Shown: positions 34,606 through 46,449, numbered from the stretch's first letter. The stretch is DNA of 64,000 nt from Ursus arctos (GCF_023065955.2 NW_026622786.1:54531438-54595437), one strand, 5' to 3'. Program-made: numbers and translations. The notes: generated by a model not told the origin, from the letters alone.

Positions 34606-35539
34606 TTATTTTTCTTACTGTATCTAGCCTGGGATTGAAATCACAATGAAGAAAAACACTAGAAATATATTTAATTTCAGAGTGAAGATAATGACTGCAT
34701 GTAAAGATGAAATAACTTCGCTTATTAAGCTGTGCTTCAGATTCACTAGAACTCTCTCATCTGGGTAGGAAAATGTCTACAGAGATGAGAACAGCAGTTA
34801 CACATCAGAGTGGCACTTGTATTGATAAATCATCCCTTGCTATTGCACTCTTTAAATTAGCAAATGAAAGAGCATCTTTTGGTAATGGAGCAGTATTTAT
34901 AAATTAAATTTATTGATACACGTGGTCTTTGTTATTATTTTAATCTTTCTCTCTAGGTATTTTGTAAGAAAATATAAGTCTTGTGTTTACTTCTGTTTGT
35001 TAATGCTTTGATAAATCAGACATTTTTAGTATTCTATCAATGGCAAAAGTCTAATTGCCTTATTGTATTCTGATTTATTTCTTTCCCTACTTTCTTTGCA
35101 TCTGCAGCCCAACAAATGAGTCTCTGAAGAGATATATGTTATGATACAGTGTCAGTGAAATTAATCCTGATCAATTTTAAAGTTCACATTTTTATTTGAT
35201 GACTTTCAAGGGAATCACTAAAACTGAGATTGACTTGGTCTCTTCTTTTGTTGGTTAAATATTGTTGTTTGAAAGCAGTAGAGCTGGAGTGAAGAACAGG
35301 GCTCTTCTTGTGCTCTTAAGTCTGTTCCATTTCTGAAGAAAAGCTGCAGCAATTCCTCATGTCTATGTATAAAATGAGACTAATTGGTCAAAAAGAACAC
35401 AGTGGCTCTAATGGGCTTGTAACTTTGGCATCTCACCAAGGCAAAAAGCCCAATTCTATCCACAGTGAGAGAATACTGAGTGCTATTGAAAACTTACCTC
35501 TCATCCTTTCTGTTTCTCCAGTTTTATTTTTTCAATCAT
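34606..35539. other. Unique AT-rich sequence
   Basis: No gene or repeat family recognised. The short open frame at 35359-35541 has no recognisable features. Confidence 0.4.
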
Positions 35540-35710
35540 AAAATTGGTGTCTCACATTTGTACGGTGCTTTATAGCTAACATCTCATCTGATTCTCCAGA
35601 TTACTCAGGAAGGTAATTGGGGCAGATATTATCTTCTCTTCTTTGGTTGGGAAACTAGGACTCAGAGAAAGGAAGTAATTTGGCTAAAATCACACAGCTA
35701 ATCTATTTAG
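35540..35710 (-). mobile_element. MIR-family fossil, MIR3-like
   Basis: 'gtacggtgctttatagctaa', 'catctcatctgattctccag', 'actaggactcagagaaagga' and 'ctaaaatcacacagctaatc' are reverse MIR/MIR3. Confidence 0.75.
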
Positions 35711-36599
35711 AGTGAGTATTTCTGATAAGTGGTTACATGTTCCTATTTGAAAAATAAGAGTTTGCATCCAAGTAAAGAAGAATATTGAGAAAACACATTA
35801 TTTAATAACAAAGATAATTAAAAATGAAATTCTGGGCAATAGTTTTTCATGCAAGGACCTTGAAAACCCCTTATATAATTTTACGTATAATTTTCAAGTT
35901 CTAACACAAATGACATGGCCTGTGGTTGATTGAGAGAAACAAATGGTCTAGGTAAGGAATTTCTGTTTTCTGTCTTCTTCCACAATGGAACCAAGATTTC
36001 TACAAAGGTTTATGTATAACATTTATACTGTTTATAATGATCTTCATCCTTGTATGCATTATTCATGCATTTATTTTTGTAATGCCATTTTTCTTTGTTC
36101 TGCATCTATACACATAAAATAATTTTGAAAAAAAGTCAAAGAAATCTAAATGTTTCCAGAAGAATCTATAACATTGTATAGGAAACAATCACATCCAAAT
36201 ATGCATTGTTACTTAACATTGCCAAAGTGCACTTAAGTACACTTTTAAAAATTCCTGGTTTGCAATTTAAACTTTATCTCATGCTAAGCATAAATAAATA
36301 GTGAAGGAAATAGAAATTTGAAAATCATATCAATTTGGTGATGACCAGCATTTGATATTGCAAAACTGGTGCCATTTATAGGAGTAGGGGACTAGAAAGC
36401 AGAGACATTTAGATTTCTCTACTTTCAAGTTCAAGGAGCAAGGTAAATAAGTGTTTGTATGACCACTATCAGAATATACTAATTATTTAGAACCACCCAA
36501 TTTCCTCTTCAAATCTCCCCTCTAGCATAACTTCCAAAAGTCAAATCTTGAGGGAACTTTGGCTAACTTTAAATCACAGAGCTCATTGTTCTTGGAGCA
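35711..36599. other. Unique AT-rich sequence
   Basis: No gene or repeat family recognised. It leads into the X-box block at 36600. Confidence 0.4.
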
Positions 36600-37080
36600 A
36601 ACCGATTTTATTTTTTTGCCTCTTTTTTTTTTATCGTTAATGTCAAGCAAACATTTATTTCAGGTGCAAAGCCTCAGGATATGTTAGTGAAAACAGTGGC
36701 TGGGCTGTGCTAGCGCTTACTGGCCACTAAGTGGGTGGGAAAAGGGTGTTGTGACCCTCTTACCCTTCCCACCAGTCTCCCTAACAGCTTTGGCCTTCGG
36801 GTCAGCTCAATTTCCCCTCCACTGAGTGGCCATTACGGTGCCTGCTCCATGATAAATGCTTTTTGTAAGAGACTGCATTGCCGGCAGCTAGCGCTAGGGA
36901 AGTCTGCCACCCGGGCCAGGCAGACAAACTAACATGCTGGCCCACGATGGGCCCGTTACCTAGCAACGTGCCTGGCCTCACCAAAATGAATAGACCCACA
37001 AACAAAAATGAAAAGGAGATAAAACGAGTCAAAGTACAAGGGGCGAAGAGGTTAATATTCCTCTATCGAATAACTTCGTT
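36600..37080. promoter_or_regulatory. Candidate regulatory block with RFX X-box
   Basis: Repeat-free, less AT-rich and with more CpG than its surroundings. It contains an RFX X-box at 36955-36967, two near-identical palindromes CCACTAAGTGG (36724-36734) and CCACTGAGTGG (36819-36829) resembling NKX-type sites, and the 9-mer GCTAGCGCT twice (from 36709 and 36887). Short open frames on both strands overlap it without coding features. I infer an enhancer or an alternative promoter. Conservation cannot be tested here. Confidence 0.45.
36955..36967. promoter_or_regulatory. RFX X-box motif
   Basis: GTTACC-T-AGCAAC fits the X-box pattern GTNRCC(N0-3)RGYAAC with a one-base spacer, a near-palindrome. 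RFX factors use such sites in ciliary and immune gene control. Motif match only. Confidence 0.55.
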
Positions 37081-37569
37081 TTGGAGGATTGCATTTTAAC
37101 CTTTTTTTCAAAGCTGAAGGTGGAGACATGTATTGGAAATTAAATTAGGCCACATTTATATATTTTTTTAAATGTTTTCTTTTATGCGAAATTCTCTCTC
37201 TCTCCATAATTTTCTAACTTTTAAAGTGGAAGGAGAAGCAGCATTAGAAGGGAACACGTGATGGCTATATAAATATTTTACTTTTCCTACATCATCTAAC
37301 TGTGTGGCTTTGGGCCCGTAGCTTGGGTTTTCTGTTGCCCAATTTCCCTCTCAGTAAAAAAGGATGGCACAGGTAATTTATTAAACATGATGAGAGGCTG
37401 AGGTATGTTTTATGCCAAGGAAAGACTCTAATTTTCCTTAAATCTAAACACAATTAATTCTTACTCTGCAATTTAAGATGTTACCTTACAGATTAGTGAA
37501 AACTGTTAAATAAATGGCCTTTAGCTTTGAGGTTCAAGGTTGCCGCCACTTTATTAGGCCACTTTGATA

Positions 37570-37571
<2 letters not shown>

Positions 37572-37603
<32 letters not shown>
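37572..37603. repeat. (GT)16 microsatellite
   Basis: Uninterrupted dinucleotide run, followed by a reverse MIR scrap at 37603-37660 ('gagcatctactatgtaccat'). Confidence 0.95.
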
Positions 37604-37606
<3 letters not shown>

Positions 37607-37740
37607 TTTGAGCATCTACTATGTACCATGTATTATACAAGGCCCTTTTAAAATATATACTAGTGTTTCTTAGGTAAAAATGAATGGATAAGTGCAGACT
37701 CATTCAAAAAAACTTGTTACACAAATTTTTTTTAGGGCCT

Positions 37741-37758
37741 ACCAATCCAAGGATTGGT
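37741..37758. repeat. Perfect 8-bp inverted repeat
   Basis: accaatcc-aa-ggattggt forms a perfect short palindrome. It may be chance. Confidence 0.6.
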
Positions 37759-37849
37759 ATCTTGATAATTCCTACCTAGTGCCATAAGCAGAAATATAAT
37801 TGCAGAAGTTTGAATGCATTATTCACAAATCTTTCAAATCCCAGGTTGT

Positions 37850-38045
37850 CATCTTTCAATCACTGGCTTAGTTCAGGTCACCATCTCTCATCTGGATTAC
37901 TAGTTTAGCCTCCTAACTAATTACCCTACTTCAGATTTTCTCCCCTGTAATAAACTCTTCCACTTCTCCATCTTCCTTAAGATCCAGGTCACATGTATCT
38001 TCTCTACTTTCAAACAGATCCCTCCAATATGCTTTCATAGCCCTT
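37850..38045 (+). mobile_element. L2 LINE fragment
   Basis: 'tcactggcttagttcaggtc', 'accatctctcatctggatta' and 'tttagcctcctaactaatta' match an internal 3' L2 coding segment. Confidence 0.75.
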
Positions 38046-38054
38046 TTACACAGG

Positions 38055-38210
38055 TCTCACCTTAAGCAAGTCTCTTACCTTGTCTACCTTCATCTGTAAA
38101 GTGGCGGATAGATGTTGTGAGCAGTAAATGAGTTAACACAGAAAGTGCTTAAAACCAAGTATGGCATTTTGTAAGCACCCAATGAACGTTAGCTATTATT
38201 GCTTTTATTA
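38055..38210 (+). mobile_element. MIR fossil, 3' two thirds
   Basis: 'aagcaagtctcttaccttgt', 'catctgtaaagtggcggata', 'gcagtaaatgagttaacaca' and 'aatgaacgttagctattatt' are forward MIR. Confidence 0.8.
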
Positions 38211-38224
38211 TAAAATCTCAAATA

Positions 38225-38425
38225 CAGCATTTGTGGGATAATCACTGTTGAAATATTTGTCTCACCCTTCAGATGACAAGATTTTCTTAAAGGCAGGAAG
38301 CATGCTTTAGTTAGCTTTGCTTCCCCTGTGCTGGGCCTTTGTATGCCATTATAATAGGTGCTCAATAAAGGTTTGTTGCAATAATAAATGAACGAATGAA
38401 TCAATCAATCAATCAATCAATCAAT
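38225..38425 (+). mobile_element. L2 LINE 3' end with (AATC)n
   Basis: 'aaggcaggaagcatgcttta', 'ggtgctcaataaaggtttgt', then an (AATC)n expansion at 38398-38425. Confidence 0.8.
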
Positions 38426-39129
38426 GTATAATGTTTCTAGGGCTGCCTGATTAATGAGGGATTTTGTTCCTTTAATGGTTTAGTATGCTTTCTCTTTAAG
38501 GCAAACTTTTCACACATAATAAACTTTCCTCATGAGGCTTGGAGTTTTAGGATGTTCAATAACACAAGTGTTCTTTTCTCCATCTTCTCCCTCTATTGGA
38601 AAACCATCATAAACTGTCTTTTATTACATGGACTGAACTTGGGCACTTGAATTCCGGAGTTGCCTGGAAAACCCCTATAAAGTGATTGTGCTATTTTTTG
38701 TTTCATGGCTGTTAGATTTAGCTTCACCGTAGATTGCTTGTAAACTTTACAGGGTTCAGTCTTTAAGCCAGCACTCTGACTTCTTACCTACTTCTCTCTT
38801 GTGTTATAAGAAACAGAATCAATATTATATTTTAAAATATAAAAAGATGCTTATTTATCTATCTGCTACAAAAACTCATGTTGAGCACAAATCATTTTTT
38901 GTAGCCTGATCATAAACTAAAACCCCAGGGACACACAGACTGCGTTGACTGGTGTATAGTGTTGAAAAGAGGTTAGGTGAAAAGAGAGCAGGATGTGAGC
39001 ACAATGTTCTTTCTAAACAGAGATATCGCTTTCCAGTGGACACACAGTAGAAGATGAAACTTTTTGGTAAACTTAGAAGCCCGACAAATCTATATTTATT
39101 TTCTTTGACCTTAAAGAGAGGCAGACTGT
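38426..39129. other. Unique sequence, nothing recognised
   Basis: No repeat family. The 107-codon minus frame at 38876-39199 runs into the next MIR and shows no recognisable domain. Confidence 0.4.
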
Positions 39130-39345
39130 ACTTGTGGAAAGAACATGGGCTTAGGAGACAAACTAACCTGGAAATGAGCCTTGTTTTGCCATTTAGCAAG
39201 ACAGGTTAACTTTTCTGACCCTCGGTTTCCTTATCTGTAAAATGGGAATCTTTCTACCAGAACTTTTATGAGTATTACATGAGACACCAGATAGAAACAC
39301 AAAGCACAGGGAGTGTAAAATAGCTGCTCAGTAATTATTACTCCA
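39130..39345 (+). mobile_element. MIR fossil
   Basis: 'ggaaagaacatgggcttagg', 'ccctcggtttccttatctgt', 'aaaatgggaatctttctacc' and 'aatagctgctcagtaattat' are forward MIR. Confidence 0.85.
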
Positions 39346-39604
39346 TCCCCAAATCTTTTTTCTTTTGTTATTTCTGTTCCCATCTAATAAAACAAACCCC
39401 AAACACACCTCCTGGGGTTTTTCTTTTTCTGTTGCCAGTATTTTGGTCTCCAGGGATGGACTCTTCTTTAAGGCTCTGGCCCCCAAATGATCCTTTTGAT
39501 TAGTTCCCTTTAAAATGTTCTGAAATATTAAGAAGGACTAAGAGACTCTATCAAGGGGCTGGGGGGTCGGGGAACATGAAGAATACAAGAAATATATCAA
39601 TAGT

Positions 39605-40060
39605 TGGTTCACAAAGGACTTGAACCCTGGCTGTTTGGCTCTCAAGCCTGTGCTTTTAACTACTATTATAGGTCTGCCCACAAAGACAAGGATTGTGTGG
39701 GGAGAGCACACGGCACTGGCGAGGACACTGGCCTTGGGTTGTTCAGGCTGAATTTTAATTCCCCCTCAACCACGGATATTTGGTGAAGACTTACATGGGC
39801 CTGTGTCTGTGCTTGGTGCAGCAGTGACCAACATGAGCATGGCCCTTAACTTGGTGGAGCCCACTGTCTACTTACTGTCCCCAACTGCCAGTGTTTCTCA
39901 ACCACAAAATGGAGTAAGAGCCCCACTTTGTATGCTAAGGTCTTCATACATTTTATCTAGTTTCATTCTCCCAATCACCTCAATGTTATTTTATACATAA
40001 AGAAATAGGCCACTGCTCAAGCTGGCCTAGGGTGGACTCTGAAGCAAGCTGCCTGCTGCC
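39605..40060. mobile_element. Patchwork of MIR and L2 scraps
   Basis: Reverse MIR 5' end at 39605-39670, forward MIR scrap at 39690-39770, reverse L2 at 39770-39880 ('gtgcttggtgcagcagtgac', 'tggtggagcccactgtctac') and reverse MIR at 39930-40060. Short open frames here are repeat-derived. Confidence 0.55.
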
Positions 40061-40739
40061 AATGCATGTGTTCCTGACGCTGTACTAATGAGTGGGAAGC
40101 AGCTGGCAGAGCACTGGGCACATATTGGAGTACATGTTCCATGAGTTGACAGTCCTCCTCTCTTCCTGTCCTTCTCCCTTCTTTCCTTCCCTTCATTCGT
40201 GCTCCCTCTCATCCTCACTCTTAAGCGTCTAGGTCATGAGGACACAGAAACAAGAGAGAGAGAGACAGATGGAAAAGGGGCAGAAAGACAGACACAAAGC
40301 ATTTCACAGTTCTAAGTTGGCCCTGCAGTTAGCACTCTATTCATTAAGTCTCCCTACAATCAGTTTGCATTTCCCAAACTTGAGTAGATAAGAACATCCT
40401 GTAATTATATTCGTGAGTTTTAAGTGGTTTTAATCTCTCTTCCTTTCTCAGTTTACGTGTTTTAATTTGTTTCCTTGTCCCTCACTTTTTTCTCTCACAT
40501 GCATACACCCAGGACCATGATAATGAATGGACTCATACTAATTATAAGGCTGTGATTCCATCAAAGGGCTTGGATGCTGCTGCTGTTTCCATCAGTGACT
40601 TGAGCAAAGCTCTGGGGGTTTATAACTCATCAGTGTCTTGATGGAAATTTGGCCTGGCAATCAGGATCTAATTGTTCTGGATGCTGTGCACATGTTGCTC
40701 TAGAGAAAAACAACTTCAGAATCACTTGCTCTCTTTTAG
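40061..40739. other. Unique sequence, nothing recognised
   Basis: Repeat-poor. It includes a CT-rich stretch at 40150-40210 and a short (GA)n at 40251-40264. Confidence 0.4.
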
Positions 40740-40788
40740 TGACCACTGCTGATATGTCTCTTATGTCTAAAATTATTACCATTTGTAG
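40740..40788 (+). other. Candidate small exon, plus strand, 49 bp
   Basis: The strong acceptor 'cttgctctcttttag' ends at 40739, and the strong donor TGTAG|GTAAGTTTG begins at 40789. One frame is open (TTADMSLMSK...), the others hit TGA. The short length and one open frame are weak evidence. It could be a chance pair or a noncoding exon. Confidence 0.22.
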
Positions 40789-41014
40789 GTAAGTTTGAAA
40801 AATGTCTTAGCATCTTAGAATAAGAATGACTTACATGTAGGATAGATCTTGAAAAGGGAGCTCTTTGTGCCAAGAAATTACCTTTCATTGACCCTAATTG
40901 ACTATCTCACAAGATTTCTGGGAACTGAATCAGTTACCACAAAAATAAAGTACAGACATAGAGAGCTTATGACTTGTGAACTAGACACGCTGTGTCCATT
41001 TCAGGGACACAGGT

Positions 41015-41215
41015 ACAACATTAATGAGCATCTCAATGATATATTCATTATTTAACCTCACAACAACCCTGTAGGTAGGTATTATGAGGCCCATCTTACA
41101 GATGAGAGAAATAAGGCCCAGAAAGATTAAGTAACTTAAGACCTCACAGGTAGGAGGTAGGATTCAGGCTCAGATCTGTGTGACTCCACAAACATTGCTA
41201 TTCCATTACACTCTA
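41015..41215 (-). mobile_element. MIR fossil
   Basis: 'tttaacctcacaacaaccct', 'gtaggtaggtattatgaggc', 'ccatcttacagatgagagaa' and 'agattaagtaacttaagacc' are reverse MIR. Confidence 0.9.
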
Positions 41216-41589
41216 TCTAGAGGGTGAAATTACAACAGTTGGTCTAGATGAGCTGTTTGCCTCAGAGTGGGAGAGAGGGTCTGGTGAGTGATAACAAAAT
41301 TACTGCAGGGAATGACAGGATAGTAGGATTAGGTGTCCCAGGGAAAGAGATAAAGAGCACTGGGAAGCTTTGACTGAAAACTCAGGGAAGTAGGGTAAGG
41401 GAAGAGTTCAGTCCCAGGTTGTAGGAAGGTCTGACAAGAGCAAGACATGGTATTGGGATTCTCCATGGTGATGGAGACCAAAGGAATAACACTGGAACTG
41501 AAATTATGTAAGATGTGCTAAGAGATGGCTAGTTGGAGGCCTAATTCCCAAGAAGATTGGCAACATCTAGGGAGGATTCAAGGCAATAA
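41216..41589. other. Unique sequence, nothing recognised
   Basis: Purine-rich in places. No gene or repeat family that I can support. Confidence 0.4.
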
Positions 41590-41730
41590 AAGATCCATGG
41601 TTCTTGCCCTCAAGGAATTCATAATGTGATGGAGTGAAAGTATGTATGCACTTAACGTTGTAAAAAATTATAATGTAAGGCCAGCAGAGGTGTCAAAAGA
41701 GTGGTAAACAAGTAAACATGGTGTTTACTC
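41590..41730 (-). mobile_element. L2 LINE fragment
   Basis: 'tggttcttgccctcaaggaa', 'ttcataatgtgatggagtga' and 'ggtaaacaagtaaacatggt' are reverse L2, directly before a forward L2 end. Confidence 0.65.
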
Positions 41731-41769
41731 CCCCCCCCCATTTATTCCAAGCAGAGAGAGTAGCACTTT

Positions 41770-42186
41770 AACAATGCCAATGGGCCCTTCATAACCTACC
41801 TCCTTGCCTTCCTCTCTAGGCTCCCGCTCACCATCCCTCCCTCCATATCACAACCACAGTGAGTCACTCTGTCTCTGTTATGCCATCTCTCACTTCCAGA
41901 ACATGGCACCCACAATCCCCACCTGGAGCACTCTGCCTGGCTACCAGACCCCAGGTCTTAGTATAGTCATTTCCAGGAAGTCTCCCCTGACCCTTACCTT
42001 GTCACTTGGGGTCTTTTTCCATTATCACCATCTGTGCTTCCAGATATGATGTAAACTCTGTATGGGGTTGGAATCAGCTTTATTTTGTTTATTGTGGTAT
42101 TCCACACCTGGCACAGTGACTAGAACAGAGTTGGTACTCAATAAATACTTGTTGAATGAATGAATGAATGAATGAATGAATGAATC
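41770..42186 (+). mobile_element. L2 LINE 3' end with (AATG)n
   Basis: 'cactctgcctggctaccaga', 'caggaagtctcccctgaccc', 'cacacctggcacagtgacta', 'actcaataaatacttgttga' and an expanded (AATG)n at 42155-42186. Confidence 0.88.
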
Positions 42187-42244
42187 CTTCTTTGGTTATG
42201 CAGTGTCTAGAATAGTCCTGGGAACTCTTCAAAAAGCTAGGAAT

Positions 42245-42415
42245 TGTTTTTATGAGCTTTACATGTATTAATTCCTTTTATCATCATTATGACACTATGA
42301 GATGGGAACTGTTATCAGCTCAATTTTACAGATGAAGAAATGGAAGCACAGAACCTAGGCAGTCTGGTTCCAGAAACTGTCCTCTTACCCACTGTACTCT
42401 GCTGCCCCAAAGTTA
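42245..42415 (-). mobile_element. MIR fossil
   Basis: 'gctttacatgtattaattcc', 'tcattatgacactatgagat' and 'caattttacagatgaagaaa' are reverse MIR. Confidence 0.85.
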
Positions 42416-43084
42416 GTCTTCAGGAATGAATGAATAAGCAAGAATGAATACACATGTGGGAATTACTGTATTATTTTCCTGAAGTCATATTTCTTGAAGG
42501 TTTAGGATATATTGAGAAGTTTTTTTATTGGTTTAGGCTGTGGGTGGAGTTGGTCATGTAAACTGTGCCACAAGAAGCTCCAATTCAGGTGAAATCATGG
42601 GTTAGTATCATCACTGTCACTTTTAAAAAAGAAGGGCAGCTAGAGGGACTCCCACAAATATTAGGGAGGCTTAAGGAGACTGGTCGTCCTTGCTCTGGAA
42701 GGTCAAATCAAGATCCTTCATCTGACTGTGGGTAGGCTAACAAACTAGTTGGATGCGTTGCTCCTAAAGGTCATTCATAAATAGCATCTGCTATAATTCA
42801 TATCCTTTCAGAAAATAACAACATATTAGCAAGTGATGTTAATTGAGCCCCCAACACCTGCAAGTGAGAAAACACAGATGGAATCACTCCACTAACAGGA
42901 GATTTGGTTTCATGTGAACTAGGCAAAGGAAAAAGGAAGGATTAAAATAATATTAGTCTTCCCAACAATTCTGTTCATGACTGCTGCAGAAACAAGCATC
43001 CCTCACAAATGTACTCAAGTTACCTCCAGACCTAATAACTTCACTGCTTGCTCGACGGCCATGTCAATAACATGAGGTTTTCCC
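42416..43084. other. Unique sequence, nothing recognised
   Basis: No repeat family or supportable exon. Confidence 0.4.
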
Positions 43085-43670
43085 ATGGAGCTCATACTAA
43101 ACTGTGTTCCTTTACAATGTGTGCTGCTTGGCTGTTTTGTTACATTGAGTCACCAAAGCCTACCAAGCAGCCACTGGGTACCAGGCTCTGAGCTAGTCCA
43201 ACAGATGTTGTTTCCCACCCATATCTCTTGGCACTCATCTCCATGTTCTGAAGGTTGCTTACAGCAAGCACATGTGACTCTGCCTGAAGGCTTTTTCAGG
43301 TTATAGGAGCACACTTGACCTGTGAAGAGAACAAGTCAGAAATGATGGGGAGCTCATGCCCCTGGGAGCAGTGCTTGACCAACAACAGATGGGGAGGTGG
43401 TGGATAAATGCCCCAGCTCTTCTACCCTTTTGGGGGACAACACTGGGACATGTTCTACAGTGTCTCCCAAGTTCTCCAGAAGGACTGGTAACTTGTTTGA
43501 TAACACACTTATTGGCTTCTCTCCCTCTGCTGTTTCCCTTCCCCGGTTCCCTCCTAGTGTTCTCTGGGACCACCTCCCAAGTTCTCTGGGACCATCTCCC
43601 AAATAAATTACTTGCACTTGAATGCTTGTCTTAGAGTCTGCTCCTGAGGAAACCCAAACTAATACAGCTA
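43085..43670 (+). mobile_element. LTR-like ancient repeat, family unassigned
   Basis: The 3' part ('cccaaataaattacttgcac', 'aggaaacccaaactaataca') matches a common retroelement terminus with a poly(A) signal. A 24-bp unit, 'gttctctgggaccacctccc' and following bases, is tandemly duplicated at 43558-43605. The open frames of 69-132 codons on both strands lie in this element and are not genes. Confidence 0.5.
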
Positions 43671-43671
43671 G

Positions 43672-43900
43672 GCCTGGGGCATATAGAGACAAATCAAGAC
43701 AGTCTCTGCCTTCAAGATGTTCATAGTCTAAAAGACAATAAAGACAAAGCAAATCAGTGATTATAAAAGCATGAAAAATGCTATTGTAAAGACATACAGA
43801 GGGGGTAATGGCATTTAGAAAAGAATCACAGAAGACTCACAGGAGTGTGTAGGTGGGTGGTGTGGAGCAGTCAGAGAGAGCTTGCAGGAGGAGGCGAGAT
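43672..43900 (-). mobile_element. L2 LINE fragment
   Basis: 'cagtctctgccttcaagatg', 'ttcatagtctaaaagacaat' and 'aaagcaaatcagtgattata' are reverse L2. Confidence 0.75.
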
Positions 43901-44269
43901 GTGTTAATTGCTTGGTTCAATGATAAGTATCATGCTGTAAAATAGTTTAGTATTTGTAGAATAAATGATCTGTAAAATGACTCTTGTGTATCTATACAGT
44001 TACAGAAACACTGTAAAATGAAATTTTCACTAAGTCAGGCTTTCAGATCCCTAATGGTTTGTATTCTGAGAAAATACTTCCAAAATGTATGTGTGTTGGT
44101 TTTTATTATTCCTCTGCACCTGGGTTCCTATATGCACAGCTCCCCATGCAGAGTCTGGCCTGCAGTCAAAATGGACAAGCACACTGACATTTGTGCTCTG
44201 AAAGCCCTTTGTATGTGTACCTTTCCTAGTGTATTGTCAGTATTTGTTTATATGTTGCTCCCTAATGCT

Positions 44270-44485
44270 CACCACATGTCCTTGGGAGTGCTCTCCTTTG
44301 TCTTTCTTTGCTGACATAAAAACAGCTCATTATTGTCTACTTTTTTGTGCTTACCTTTTCAAAATTTGCCATTAAAGTCTAAGCTCCATGAGAGCAGGAG
44401 CTTTCCATTTTGTCCACCACTGTATACCCAGTGCAACGCAGTGCCTGGCATACAATGGATGTCAGTGAATGTGTGGAAAGAACAG
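44270..44485 (+). mobile_element. L2 LINE 3' end
   Basis: 'aagtctaagctccatgagag', 'caggagctttccattttgtc', 'acgcagtgcctggcatacaa' and 'tgtcagtgaatgtgtggaaa' form an L2 terminus. Confidence 0.85.
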
Positions 44486-45384
44486 ATTGTTGGATGATTA
44501 GATGACTAGAGCTCCTTGTAGAGAAAGGCAAGGCCTTAAGAATCTTTGTATCATGGGTCCACTGCATCTGGCCCAGCACTTGGTAAACATCATTTAGAAG
44601 TTTATCAAATACATTTTTTGAAAAAAAGCCCAAGATTAAAGAATATTCCATACTAGTGACAGAAGGAAATTAGAGCAGAGTGTTTCATACTCTTTAATTT
44701 TTTTTCTTTTCTTGGTTGCCACTTTTCCTCAAATAGAAACTCATTTCCATAATTACAAGTGGTCATCATAGAACTTCTACGTCAGTTGCCCTTCCTATTT
44801 CTTTGGCAGTCTGGGGCAGATCCAGATGCTCTTTCAATCACATCATCAGAGACTCAGAAGATGGTTGGGACTGGAAGCCAAGTTCATGCTGAGTAAAGCA
44901 GCCACTGCCAGTGTAATTACTGAAATGAGAGCCTGGCCAGACTGCCAAGGGTTAGTTAGCCTCTCGATTCCTCACACAAGTCCAGTTTTGACAGGTGGTC
45001 AGGTTACTTTCTAAAAGGAGATGATCTTTCTTCAAAGGGAGTTGCTAAATATCCAAAAGAGAAGACTTACAAGAAAGGTAGTTTCCAGAACTCATGAAAG
45101 CAGCATGGCAGCATCCACGCTAGCTTTAACTTGGGTCCTCTCTTGGCAGGATTCCCTTTGGGGTAGAACCTGTCTCAGGAGATCTTTTAATTTCCATTAA
45201 GAAACTCTATGCTGCTGGAGGATCATAAACCTTGGGCATGTGCTGGAAGATCATTTATTCCAGACCCTTGCCTCCCAGCTGACCCTTAAATAAACTCTTT
45301 AAGAATAGTCACAGCTTTGTGATAAAGACTATTTACATTTGGTTTTAGGACTATCCCGATGGTGAAAAGTAATGATAACACCCA
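44486..45384. other. Unique sequence, nothing recognised
   Basis: Nine hundred bases without a recognisable repeat family or supportable exon. Confidence 0.4.
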
Positions 45385-45595
45385 AACTAATAATGATTAT
45401 TATTTTTCGAGCTCTATGTGCATTATCTCATTTAATGCACAAAACACCCTCATGAGAAGTACTCACATTTCACAGGTGAGGAAATCTAGGCTTAAAAAGA
45501 TTGAGTAACATGTGCAAGACTGCATAGCTAGTAAGTGATAGAGCAGGATTTAAAACCAGACACTCAATTTCAGAGCCCTCTGCTCTTGGGCCCAT
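45385..45595 (-). mobile_element. MIR fossil
   Basis: 'cattatctcatttaatgcac', 'atttcacaggtgaggaaatc', 'tgcatagctagtaagtgata' and 'gagcaggatttaaaaccaga' are reverse MIR. Confidence 0.88.
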
Positions 45596-45944
45596 GAACA
45601 AGTCATGAAAGGGCAAAATCCTCTGAGACTGGAAAGCCATATCTATTTGCAGTTTGCGTCTCTCAGGTACATAGCTTCACACATGGGCTTCTGTGCTAAC
45701 AGATCTTAAATGGGAGATGAAGCATATAACACTGAAAGTGTAGATGAGCAAGTAAAATTCTAAGGAAATCTACTAATGTATTTTATAACCTGATGGTGGA
45801 TAGATGGGACTCCTAGGCCAAGCAGAAACCAGAAATCCAGTCTCTTGACCCCTTTACAGTATGGCACTCTTAGGACTGCAAGTGGAAAAACCAATATTCC
45901 AGAATGTCTACCAAGGTCAGAATGTGAGTAACCTCTTCTTTCTT

Positions 45945-46205
45945 ATATTAGTCATATGACGCTAGATTGTATAGTAACAATAAACTTCAAATGTCAGTGG
46001 CTTAAAACAATAAAACTTTATTTCTTACTCACGCTGCCTGTTCTTCTAGGTCTTCTGTCCCTGCTGGTCTCACATGGAGATGTGGGCTGATTCAGCCTCC
46101 CACACCCGGATGTTGATGGTTGCTCTCTGTGCAGGAGAAGGAAACTCAGCCAATCACTCACTGCTCTTAAAGGTTTCTGCCTGCAAGTGGTACCTGTCAC
46201 TTTTG
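45945..46205. mobile_element. Ancient interspersed repeat, family unassigned
   Basis: 'gtcagtggcttaaaacaata' and 'actttatttcttactcacgc' followed by 'cagccaatcactcactgctc' belong to a common mammalian repeat that I cannot name securely. Confidence 0.45.
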
Positions 46206-46449
46206 ATCACAATTCATTTTTTAAAGCAAATCATGTAGACCCAGTTAACTTCTTGTGAGTGGGGCATTTGCCTAGAATGAGAAGAAATTGAAGTATTTTG
46301 GTAAATACTATTAATGGCCCCAACATCGAATCCTTCAATCATACTCAAATGTGTTGAAGAGCAGATAAAATTGTTCACTTAAGAAAATAAATCATGATGA
46401 TTTCAAGCAGGTGATCATGTAATCCACTAGAATATTTACTTTGGCCATT

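Noticed and set aside
43301..43752. 132-codon and 90-codon minus frames and overlapping plus frames
   Set aside because: They overlap an LTR-like repeat and an L2, on both strands, with no domain and no splice context.
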